From assembly GCA_964230215.1 (NCBI GenBank), contig CAXRGQ010000011.1, positions 124,001 to 188,000 on the forward strand: a DNA stretch of 64,000 bases, given 5' to 3'. A program made the translations under genes and the position numbers. Of this stretch, positions 8,072 through 15,588 are shown piece by piece. This stretch comes from JAUILH01 sp964230215 (lineage in GTDB: Bacteria > Bacteroidota > Bacteroidia > Flavobacteriales_D > JAUILH01). The notes under the pieces were generated by a model, which had not been told where the DNA came from, searched no databases, and saw only the letters and a list, made by a program, of their open reading frames with translations. How positions within the stretch are numbered: the stretch's first letter is position 1; each line of letters opens with the position of its first letter.

Positions 8072-9985
8072 GTGGCTGAAAAACAATCGCAAGCAAATAA
8101 CATTCATGAAATTCTCAATAAATATTGGGGATACCCTAGGTTTCGACCACTTCAAGAAGACATCATTCAGTCGATAATTGAGGGAAATGATATACTTGCA
8201 TTACTTCCAACAGGTGGTGGTAAATCACTGTGTTATCAGGTGCCAGCTTTAGCTATGGAAGGTATTTGCATTGTCGTATCGCCACTTATAGCACTCATTC
8301 AGGATCAAGTTAATCAACTGCGCAGAAGAGACATTAAAGCACTCATGCTGCATAGCGGAATGTCGCAAGAATCCATTGACATTACGCTGGATAATGCTAT
8401 TTATGGAGAGTATAAATTTTTGTATGTAGCCCCAGAGCGCTTAAAAAGTAAGTTATTTATTGAGCGACTAGTCCAGATGAATGTCTCATTTGTTGCAGTA
8501 GATGAGGCGCACTGTATTTCTCAATGGGGACACGATTTTAGGCCTGCATATAAGGATATTGCAAGTTTACGCGACTATTTGCCTCATGTTAACTTTATGG
8601 CTTTAACGGCTACTGCTACCCCGCATGTAAAGAAAGAAATACAAGACTTGCTCGGTTTTAAAAATGACAAGGTGATTCAGGGCTCATATCACCGTGCCAA
8701 CCTTGCGTATCATGTGCATTGCACGGAGAATAAGCAAAGTATTCTGGAGAATTTAATCAAACCAAATGAATGCACTATAATCTATACTAGAAGCAGAAAA
8801 CTCTGTGAAGATTTATCCTCTCAGCTCAATCGCTCTGGGTTCGGAGCTTGTTACTATCATGCTGGCTTGAGTCATGAGGAACGCGAAAGAATTCAGGAAG
8901 AGTGGATTGACGATAAACACCCTGTAATTATTGCTACCAATGCATTTGGAATGGGTATTGACAAGGCAAATGTTCGCCATGTCATCCATATTATGGCGCC
9001 TGATAGTCTTGAAGCTTATGTGCAAGAAGCAGGACGTGCCGGCCGAGATCTACTCCCAGCAGATGCAAGTCTTATAGTTTCTCCAACAGAAGGTGAAGAG
9101 TTGATAACTCGGACTAAAAAGCTTCAACCAACACGTGAAGAGATAAAACGTGTGTATTTAGCCTTGGCAAATAAATATAGACTGCCTATCGGTTACGGAA
9201 AGGATAGTAAGTACCATTTTAAATTGCTTGAAACGGCACAACGAATTAAAATGCCAGCTCAAAAAGTACTTCACGCTCTCAAAGTTTTAGAAACCAACGA
9301 TTATCTTCATTTATCTGATGCTGTTTACAGACCAAGTGAAGTAAAATTTATGACGGATGGTAACGCCCTCTACAATTTTGAGATTAAAAACGAGAAATAT
9401 GTACCATTAATAAAGCTAATCCTTCGCTCTAAAACAGGTACTTATGATCGATTTGTTGCTATTGATGAAAACAGAATTGCGAAAATATTAAATAGCTCAG
9501 TAAGCAAGGTAGAAAGGCATCTAGAAGAGTTAGATCGCTATGAGATATTGCAGTACAGACCAAAATCTGAGTTGCCTATTTTATCTTTCAAACAAGATAG
9601 AGTAAACGAAGATTATTTAAGAATTAGTTCGGAAAGCCTAGAAGAATATTATAAACGTATAAATGAACGCATTGTTGGTCTGAGAAATTACTTTGAAAAG
9701 AATGAATGCCGCAGCGTCAGTATTCTCCGTTATTTTGGTGAAGAAGGCAGCAAATGCGGTATTTGTGATGTATGCAGTGGCAAGTCGAATGTAAGTTCGC
9801 CTAAACCAGAAAGCGTAGAAGCACAAATTAAGTGGATCTTAGAACAACGCGCTGTTACCATGCAAAGTCTAATAAAGGAAATTGGTAGTGATAAAGCCTC
9901 TGATGTGATGCGTTTTGTTCGGAAATCAATAGATGAAAAAACCATTACCCTGGGAAAAGGCATGATATTAATTCTAAATAAGTAA
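8072..9985 (+). CDS. recQ: ATP-dependent DNA helicase RecQ
   Basis: A 3'-5' superfamily 2 helicase for recombination and fork repair. Motifs in order: the Q-motif region RPLQEDI (about 25), motif I LPTGGGKS (about 45-52), motif II DEAHCISQWGHDFR (about 144), motif III LTATATP, motifs V/VI ATNAFGMGIDKANVRHVIH and QEAGRAGRD (about 290-325), then the zinc-binding domain with Cys spaced as CRSVSILRYFGE and CGICDVC (about 546-568). At 637 residues it ends shortly after a small helical segment and shows no obvious HRDC domain. The start is a GTG at 8072; no in-frame ATG lies before the first helicase motifs. It ends 1 bp from the convergent small gene at 9987. Confidence 0.93.
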   Translation: MAEKQSQANNIHEILNKYWGYPRFRPLQEDIIQSIIEGNDILALLPTGGGKSLCYQVPALAMEGICIVVSPLIALIQDQVNQLRRRDIKALMLHSGMSQESIDITLDNAIYGEYKFLYVAPERLKSKLFIERLVQMNVSFVAVDEAHCISQWGHDFRPAYKDIASLRDYLPHVNFMALTATATPHVKKEIQDLLGFKNDKVIQGSYHRANLAYHVHCTENKQSILENLIKPNECTIIYTRSRKLCEDLSSQLNRSGFGACYYHAGLSHEERERIQEEWIDDKHPVIIATNAFGMGIDKANVRHVIHIMAPDSLEAYVQEAGRAGRDLLPADASLIVSPTEGEELITRTKKLQPTREEIKRVYLALANKYRLPIGYGKDSKYHFKLLETAQRIKMPAQKVLHALKVLETNDYLHLSDAVYRPSEVKFMTDGNALYNFEIKNEKYVPLIKLILRSKTGTYDRFVAIDENRIAKILNSSVSKVERHLEELDRYEILQYRPKSELPILSFKQDRVNEDYLRISSESLEEYYKRINERIVGLRNYFEKNECRSVSILRYFGEEGSKCGICDVCSGKSNVSSPKPESVEAQIKWILEQRAVTMQSLIKEIGSDKASDVMRFVRKSIDEKTITLGKGMILILNK

Positions 9986-9986
9986 T

Positions 9987-10121
9987 TTACTTCTTAGGGC
10001 AAGATTTGCAGTGCACACCTTTTTTCTTGTACTTTTTGCAGCACTTCTTTTTAACCTTACACTCAATTCCACACATACAAAACGACTGTTCTGCTTCCAT
10101 CTGTGCTTTAATAGTTTCCAT
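9987..10121 (-). CDS. very small Cys-rich basic protein (44 aa)
   Basis: A short ORF read directly from the minus strand: ATG at 10121, TAA at 9987, with an in-frame TAG a few codons upstream of the ATG. The product has seven cysteines in 44 residues (C15, C17, C21, C27, C28, C38, C41) spaced C-x-C-x3-C, CC and C-x2-C, with many lysines between (KVKKKCCKKYKKKGVHCK). The pattern suggests a small zinc- or metal-binding knot. I recall similar short CCK-rich proteins in Bacteroidota but know of no function. It converges on recQ with a 1-bp gap. The overlapping plus-strand frame (10011-10220) has no family features and is taken as a shadow. Confidence 0.7.
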   Translation of the reverse strand: METIKAQMEAEQSFCMCGIECKVKKKCCKKYKKKGVHCKSCPKK

Positions 10122-10223
10122 GTACCAAATCTAGCTCAGGAATTTAATTTAGGAAATACCTTTTTTATGGTATTTTTACCCATTCAAAATAAAAAGACTT
10201 TTGAAGCATTATATAGTTAGTCT

Positions 10224-10991
10224 ATGATTCAAGTTAATAAACTTTATAAAGAATTCACCTTAAGTAAACAGCAGAGAAAGGAGACCCCTGGAAATCCTGA
10301 AAAAGCTGTGGCCGTGAATCACATTTCGTTCGAATGTAAACCAGGTAGAATATTTTCACTGTTAGGCCCAAATGGCGCAGGTAAAACCACTACTCTGCGC
10401 ATGATTAGTACCATTTTAAAGCCAACTGGAGGGGAATTGATTGTAGCTGGACATAATGTTATAGACGAGCCTCAAAAGGTGCGTTCCAAGATCGGTTTTT
10501 TGACTGGTAGCACAGGTTTGTACAGTCGTTTAACGCCGAATGAGATTATCGCCTATTTCGCAGATCTAAATAGTGTCCCAAAAGCACAAATGGAAGAGCG
10601 TAAAAAATACTATTACGATTTGTTGGATATGCACGACTTTGCCAATAAGCGCATAGGTCAGCTTTCTACAGGGATGAAGCAGAAAGTAAGTATTACAAGA
10701 ACTATGATTCACGATCCAGAAGTAGTTGTGTTTGATGAGCCAACCTCAGGATTAGATGTGATTACAGCTGAAAACATTATCAAGCTTATTCGCGATTGTA
10801 AGGAGATGGGTAAAACCGTAATCTTTTCGTCTCACATAATGAGTGAAGTTGATTTATTATGTGACGATTTAGCGATTATTAATAAAGGGAACATCATTTA
10901 TAGCGGAACTATAGATGAGTATAGAAACCGCACTTCTGGCAACAGTTTAACACAAGAATTTATTGACATTGTAAATCAGCACCAAGCATGA
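10224..10991 (+). CDS. natA: ABC transporter ATP-binding protein, NatA type
   Basis: The ATPase subunit of an ABC-2 type exporter. At 255 residues it carries Walker A GPNGAGKTT (about 49-57), the Q-loop region, the signature LSTGMKQKVSI (about 153), Walker B VVVFDEPTSGLD (about 170-181) and the H-loop SSHIMSEV. An insertion SKQQRKETPGNPEKA near residues 14-28 is as in NatA, the ATPase of a Na+-exporting ABC system in Bacillus. Its stop overlaps the start of the permease gene by 4 bp, which fits a two-component exporter. The substrate (Na+ or other) is inferred from family resemblance only. Confidence 0.88.
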   Translation: MIQVNKLYKEFTLSKQQRKETPGNPEKAVAVNHISFECKPGRIFSLLGPNGAGKTTTLRMISTILKPTGGELIVAGHNVIDEPQKVRSKIGFLTGSTGLYSRLTPNEIIAYFADLNSVPKAQMEERKKYYYDLLDMHDFANKRIGQLSTGMKQKVSITRTMIHDPEVVVFDEPTSGLDVITAENIIKLIRDCKEMGKTVIFSSHIMSEVDLLCDDLAIINKGNIIYSGTIDEYRNRTSGNSLTQEFIDIVNQHQA

Positions 10992-12178
10992 AAACAATAC
11001 TAAGAGTAGCAAAAAAGGAGTTCCTAGATATGTTTAGAGATAAAAGGTCTCTAATGCGTATGATGTTGATTCCATTACTAGCATTTCCACTAATTCTTTA
11101 CATAGTAACTACCATTCAAAGTTCAGAGTCAAAAAAGACAGCTGAGAAGGAATTGAAAGTTGGATATGTAGTCGAGAATGGTGGCGAAAGCTTTATCGAA
11201 TTCTTGGAGAATGACAAGAATATTGTGTTTGTTGAGTATCCAGACACCTTAGAAATGAGAGCAGATGTTGAAAATGAGGAAATATCAGCTGGTATAAGGT
11301 TCAAAGGCAATATGGATGACATTGTAAATAGTCAGATTAGCTTTCCTGTCTACATAACATTTAGGGGTGCAGACATGGAAGAGTATAGTCGAGTTGAAGA
11401 ATTATTGGAGGCTAGAGCGGACAGTATTATCTCAAAACGACTGGAAGTTAACAATCTAGCTCCTGGCTTTGTGAAGCCGATTGATTTAGACCACAAGGAG
11501 AATATCTCCAGCATGTCTGAAATTCTTGGTAAGTATGCGGGTGGACTATTGCCGTACATTTTCATTGCCTTTTGTTTTATGGGCTGTATGTATCCTGCTA
11601 TTGACTTATTTGCAGGTGAAAAAGAAAGAGGCACCATGGAGACGCTTTTAATTGCCCCAGTAAACCGAGTACATATTCTTATTGGAAAAATGATTGTGAT
11701 TACCTCATTCGGTTTGATATCTGCCTTTCTAGCGCTTGCTGGACTATTCCTTAGTCTAAACCTGATAGAAATGGACGGCGACTTGCTAACGGCGGTAAAT
11801 CAAATAATAAGCCCAAGCTTAATAGCTACACTAATGATATTGTTAATTCCGCTAGCTATATTCTTCACAGGAATAATGACACCATTGTCTATTTATGCTA
11901 AGTCATACAAAGAAGCTCAGAGCACAATGGTGCCATTAAACATAGTTATGGTATTACCTGCCATTGCAGGGTTTATTCCGAGCGTTGAATTAGATTACAC
12001 CACAGCCTTTATCCCAATCGTAAACATAGTATTAGCCACCAAACAAATAATAGCTGGTAACGTGGATTGGATTCTGGTAGGGATAAGCTTTGTTAGTTTA
12101 GTTTTGATTGCTGCAATAGCAGTTGTAGTGAGTCACAAGCAATTCGGGAAGGAAAGCAATATTTTGCGTGGCGACTAA
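10988..12178 (+). CDS. natB: ABC-2 type permease, NatB type
   Basis: The membrane subunit partnering the ATPase upstream (4-bp ATGA overlap). 396 residues: one N-terminal TM (about 22-42) following a basic stretch (KKEFLDMFRDKRSLMRM), a long extracytoplasmic domain (about 45-175), then five TM segments (about 180-390). GEKERGTMETLLIAPVNR near 211-228 is the conserved cytoplasmic motif of ABC-2 permeases of the NatB/YhaP group. The extracytoplasmic domain is as large as in NatB. The next gene (HD hydrolase) starts 11 bp inside this gene's 3' end. Confidence 0.88.
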   Translation: MKTILRVAKKEFLDMFRDKRSLMRMMLIPLLAFPLILYIVTTIQSSESKKTAEKELKVGYVVENGGESFIEFLENDKNIVFVEYPDTLEMRADVENEEISAGIRFKGNMDDIVNSQISFPVYITFRGADMEEYSRVEELLEARADSIISKRLEVNNLAPGFVKPIDLDHKENISSMSEILGKYAGGLLPYIFIAFCFMGCMYPAIDLFAGEKERGTMETLLIAPVNRVHILIGKMIVITSFGLISAFLALAGLFLSLNLIEMDGDLLTAVNQIISPSLIATLMILLIPLAIFFTGIMTPLSIYAKSYKEAQSTMVPLNIVMVLPAIAGFIPSVELDYTTAFIPIVNIVLATKQIIAGNVDWILVGISFVSLVLIAAIAVVVSHKQFGKESNILRGD

Positions 12179-12818
12179 TTTAGAGCGTACCATAGCATTT
12201 GTTAAAACTACCTTAGCCAACGCTGAAGGAGGTCATGATTGGCATCATATCAATCGTGTATGGAAAACAGCCAAGACCATTGCTGAATCTGAAGGTGATG
12301 TCAATCATTTAGTAATCGATTATGCATGTCTATTACATGATATTGCGGATTCGAAATTTCACAATGGAGATGAAAGTATAGGACCAAAAGTGGCATTTGA
12401 ACACATGTCTCAACTAGCTATTTCAACTAAGGACATTGAGCATGTTATTGACATAATAAAACACATGTCCTTTAAAGGAGGAAAGCGGGTCTCTCCTATT
12501 GACACCATTGAATTTCAAATTGTACAAGATGCGGACAGATTAGACGCTATAGGTGCAATAGGAATAGCTCGTGCGTTTAATTATGGAGGCCATAAAATGT
12601 TTGCCATGTATGATCCGGAAATTCAGCCAGATTTGAATATGACTGCTGAGCAATATAAGGCCTCCTCTGCTCCAACCATTAATCATTTCTACGAGAAGCT
12701 CTTGCTTTTAAAGGACCGAATGAATACCAGTACAGCCAAGTCTATGGCAGAGCAGCGTCACAGATTCATGGAAACATATCTCGATCAGTTTTATGCCGAA
12801 TGGGAGGGCAAAAAATAA
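12168..12818 (+). CDS. HD-domain phosphohydrolase
   Basis: A 216-residue cytoplasmic HD hydrolase of the YedJ/YpgQ group. Metal ligands are visible: H27 in HDWHH, H57-D58 in LLHDIAD, and a later Asp in QDADRLDAIGAIG (about 121-130), the hallmark of this group, which acts on nucleotides or other phosphate esters. The start is a GTG at 12168, overlapping natB by 11 bp, so it is probably translated from the same mRNA. The gene ends inside the left arm of a terminator hairpin. Confidence 0.85.
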   Translation: MATNLERTIAFVKTTLANAEGGHDWHHINRVWKTAKTIAESEGDVNHLVIDYACLLHDIADSKFHNGDESIGPKVAFEHMSQLAISTKDIEHVIDIIKHMSFKGGKRVSPIDTIEFQIVQDADRLDAIGAIGIARAFNYGGHKMFAMYDPEIQPDLNMTAEQYKASSAPTINHFYEKLLLLKDRMNTSTAKSMAEQRHRFMETYLDQFYAEWEGKK

Positions 12819-12848
12819 GTCCTGACAACCAAGGCTATCAGGACTTAT
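12815..12848. terminator. bidirectional intrinsic terminator of the cctgac/gtcagg family
   Basis: An 11-bp stem ataagtcctga (12815-12825) / tcaggacttat (12838-12848). The stem core and loop resemble the hairpins at 3239 and 3307. It lies between the convergent HD hydrolase and the DUF2157-like gene. The T-tract is weak on both sides. Confidence 0.55.
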
Positions 12849-12872
12849 CATTATTGTATTCAACTAAACCGT

Positions 12873-14546
12873 TTAAGATTCAGTTTTTGGTTCGTCGTTG
12901 GCACTATCTGAATCGTTTGCACCGTAGTCAGAATCATTACTATAGTCGTCATTGTTTGACTCAGGTTCCGATGGTGTCTCAGGAGCACTTGGGGCTGGTG
13001 ATGCCGGAGGTGCTTTAGGAGTGCTAGGTTTATTGGCGTTTTGAACTGTGTCTTTATAATCATCGATCACTGCTTTAACGTCAATGTTTTTAGCTTTAGA
13101 TAAAGTATTGTCCAATAAATTATCATCATCTGGGTTTGCATTATCATCGGATACAGACCACTGATTTTTCAGATACATTACAGTTCCAAGCCAAAGAGCC
13201 CCGAAGAATATCACTATTAGCCCGATTACAATCAATGAGTCCTCTTCGGCTAAAGTTTCCATCATATTAACTAATATTCTAGCACACACAAATATTAACC
13301 CGAACCCAGCTCCTAAAATAATAAGTGGCGGATATTTCATTGCTAGTCCTTCTTTAACGTAATTTCCGAATAAAGCAAAGCCATAAAGCGTATAAAGGAT
13401 ATATGCATAATCAGAACCTATAAGGCCAGAAATAAATACAACTGCAGGGAATGCAAGTAAGACCCAGTTAAGTTTAATGTTGTTAGCTTCTATCTCGTCC
13501 TTATAGAACTTGAAGCCATATAACCCAATTGCAATTATAACTAGTAGAGCCAGAATTTGATCTAATTCAAAGGTGTCAGTCAAGCCAAAGCCTGAAATTC
13601 CTAAACCAGCTCCCTTATTCGAGAATACCAAGGTCATTATTACTGCAGCGACAACTAAGGCTGTAGATCCTGGTCTGTTATAAAACCATGTGGCTTGTGC
13701 AAAGTATCGCTTTGAAATCATGTAAATTGTTGGCATAATTACTAATAAACCAAGTGCACCATAGCCAGCTGTTAAACCAATCGCAAACTGGTAGGCAACA
13801 TTCACAAATAAGCCACCTACTATCGCTTCTTTTATACCTAATTGAATTCCAGCACCTTTAAGCCTATGTATCAAGAACGGAACAATCGCCACAAGGTAGG
13901 CCCACATAAATATCCATAGCCATGTGTAGTCTTTAGAAATTTCAGAACCTACCATGCCTGCTACACCTCTGCCACCAAAACCACTTGTAAATGCATCAGT
14001 AAAGCCAGTGAAAAGTCCAGCAATTATCGTTAATAGATAGATATAAATACACGCTGTTACTAAGGAATTATGCTTGTAAATCAGCCATAGTCCGAAAGTT
14101 AAAACAATGTATATAAGTATTTTAATGTTGACGAAATCAAGCTCCATAGCGTATTTCATCATTACTAGTGACATGAATGCACCTATAAAGAATAATGGAA
14201 CGGCTAATTCCTTCCAAAGCTTAGACGTTCTTTTCTGGGTATAATAAAAGGCGTAGAAACCGCCACCAACAATTATAGGAAAGAAGCTGAATTTCTTAAA
14301 GAAATCTTGCAAGTCCTTTAGACTCTCAGGCTTCATAAAGTCAACCAATATCACATGAATACCAGCAAATATTAGTAGCACCCCTATAAATCCAGCAATT
14401 GCCTTAAATATTTTATAAAGCGCGTGGTCGTTTACAGCTGCTGCTTCATCGTTAATGGTCTGTGCTGTCTGACTAGTAATCTTGTCCTCAGCGACCAATT
14501 TGGCTGTCAGCTGTTTCAGCCAATTCCTCTGAATATACCTCTCCAT
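12873..14546 (-). CDS. DUF2157-like polytopic membrane protein
   Basis: A 557-residue inner-membrane protein. The N-terminal ~45 residues (helical, with WLKQLTAKLVAEDKITSQTAQTI) followed by about 12-14 hydrophobic segments from residue 46 to about 450 resemble the DUF2157/DUF4401 family of predicted membrane proteins, whose function is unknown. The last ~100 residues are soluble and of low complexity: Asp/Asn-rich, then Ala/Pro/Ser-rich, then Asn/Asp/Ser-rich. The ATG at 14546 lies inside the 3' end of the PqiA-like gene (59-bp overlap in another frame), so the two are very likely co-translated. The stop codon overlaps the motif actaaaccgtttaa, which is also found at the parC stop. Confidence 0.75.
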   Translation of the reverse strand: MERYIQRNWLKQLTAKLVAEDKITSQTAQTINDEAAAVNDHALYKIFKAIAGFIGVLLIFAGIHVILVDFMKPESLKDLQDFFKKFSFFPIIVGGGFYAFYYTQKRTSKLWKELAVPLFFIGAFMSLVMMKYAMELDFVNIKILIYIVLTFGLWLIYKHNSLVTACIYIYLLTIIAGLFTGFTDAFTSGFGGRGVAGMVGSEISKDYTWLWIFMWAYLVAIVPFLIHRLKGAGIQLGIKEAIVGGLFVNVAYQFAIGLTAGYGALGLLVIMPTIYMISKRYFAQATWFYNRPGSTALVVAAVIMTLVFSNKGAGLGISGFGLTDTFELDQILALLVIIAIGLYGFKFYKDEIEANNIKLNWVLLAFPAVVFISGLIGSDYAYILYTLYGFALFGNYVKEGLAMKYPPLIILGAGFGLIFVCARILVNMMETLAEEDSLIVIGLIVIFFGALWLGTVMYLKNQWSVSDDNANPDDDNLLDNTLSKAKNIDVKAVIDDYKDTVQNANKPSTPKAPPASPAPSAPETPSEPESNNDDYSNDSDYGANDSDSANDEPKTES

Positions 14547-15585
14547 AGTTGTTTGATTTTATATGTTTTTCAAGTAAAAAGTAAGAAAAAACACTTAAAA
14601 TCACATAAAATGAGAAGTAATATATCCCTATTAGAGTGTTTGATTCTGTTGATATTCCTGTATTTATATTAAAGAAACTCAAATATGCTAAGTACATTCC
14701 AGCCACAAAAACATCCGCCATGCTCCATTTACCTGCGATTCCGATAATCTTTGCCATTTTTTTCTCCTTTCCTCGTGGCCTCCGAACAAGGTAAATAATT
14801 GTTAATAAGATTTTTATCATGGGGATAATTATACTGAACATCAGTATGGCAATTCCCACAAAATGGTTCTTTTGCTTAAATAGGATTCCAATTAAATCTA
14901 TGACGGATTTACTCTGATAGAAAAAATACATTCTTCCTTCAAACACATGCACTCTATCAGTAAAATAATAGTCTATCGTCTCTTGAATACTAGAACGCAT
15001 TGAGTTGCTGATGTCCTTTGAGGTATTCTCGCCTACAATGGAACGAAATGATCCTAAACCGTCTAATATCATGGTTGAGACTTCTGAATTAATGGCATCC
15101 GTCATTCCTTGCCTTATGGGCTCCATGTGCAATTCGACCTCCATATCATCCTTGTATGCCTCTAGCTCAAGCATAGGTGCACTTATACCATAAAATAGAC
15201 ACATTAAGCTAAAACCAAGCAACATCACACCCATAATATTCGATATTATTCGGTTAGTAAAGTATAAAATGAGCAAAATGAATAAGCTGGTAAAGGCAAT
15301 ACCTAATGATAGCATCATGTTGTGGTTAGCTTCTTCTTGATACGTTCTTAATTCCTCCAGCTGAACTTCTGAAATGTATTTCCTTGTTTCCCATTGAGAG
15401 TCCTCAAAGAACCAAGCATTTACGTTGAGTAGACGGTCTTCCCAGGTAAGATTGGTGGTGTATTCTAGTTTAGTGTCGGAAAATTCGGTTTGAGCAACAT
15501 ATGCATCATTGCCGAACCATCCAGAAAGCGCAATACCAATTATAAATATGGCTAGACTTATAAATGTCCAATGTTTAGTTTTCAT
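14488..15585 (-). CDS. PqiA-like (paraquat-inducible protein A family) membrane protein
   Basis: A 365-residue inner-membrane protein. It has an N-terminal TM (about 8-24), a periplasmic segment, two TMs (about 90-135), a second periplasmic region with amphipathic helices (about 140-210), and a C-terminal block containing KWSMADVFVAGMYLAYLSF (about 288-306), the signature of the PqiA family (transport of lipids across the envelope together with MCE proteins). No MCE/PqiB gene is adjacent. It begins 3 bp after the T9SS gene at 15589-17943 ends, and its 3' end overlaps the DUF2157-like gene by 59 bp, suggesting one long transcript from about 20.3 kb. Confidence 0.75.
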   Translation of the reverse strand: MKTKHWTFISLAIFIIGIALSGWFGNDAYVAQTEFSDTKLEYTTNLTWEDRLLNVNAWFFEDSQWETRKYISEVQLEELRTYQEEANHNMMLSLGIAFTSLFILLILYFTNRIISNIMGVMLLGFSLMCLFYGISAPMLELEAYKDDMEVELHMEPIRQGMTDAINSEVSTMILDGLGSFRSIVGENTSKDISNSMRSSIQETIDYYFTDRVHVFEGRMYFFYQSKSVIDLIGILFKQKNHFVGIAILMFSIIIPMIKILLTIIYLVRRPRGKEKKMAKIIGIAGKWSMADVFVAGMYLAYLSFFNINTGISTESNTLIGIYYFSFYVILSVFSYFLLEKHIKSNNYGEVYSEELAETADSQIGR

Positions 15586-15588
15586 ACC

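Noticed and set aside
10011..10220. 69-residue plus-strand frame before the NatA-type gene
   Set aside because: It lies opposite the Cys-rich small gene, has no recognisable domain and includes the hairpin at 10154-10176; its composition is that of a shadow frame.
12800..13063. Short frames around 12.8-13.06 kb on both strands
   Set aside because: They arise from the low-complexity 3' end of the DUF2157-like gene and the adjacent terminator.
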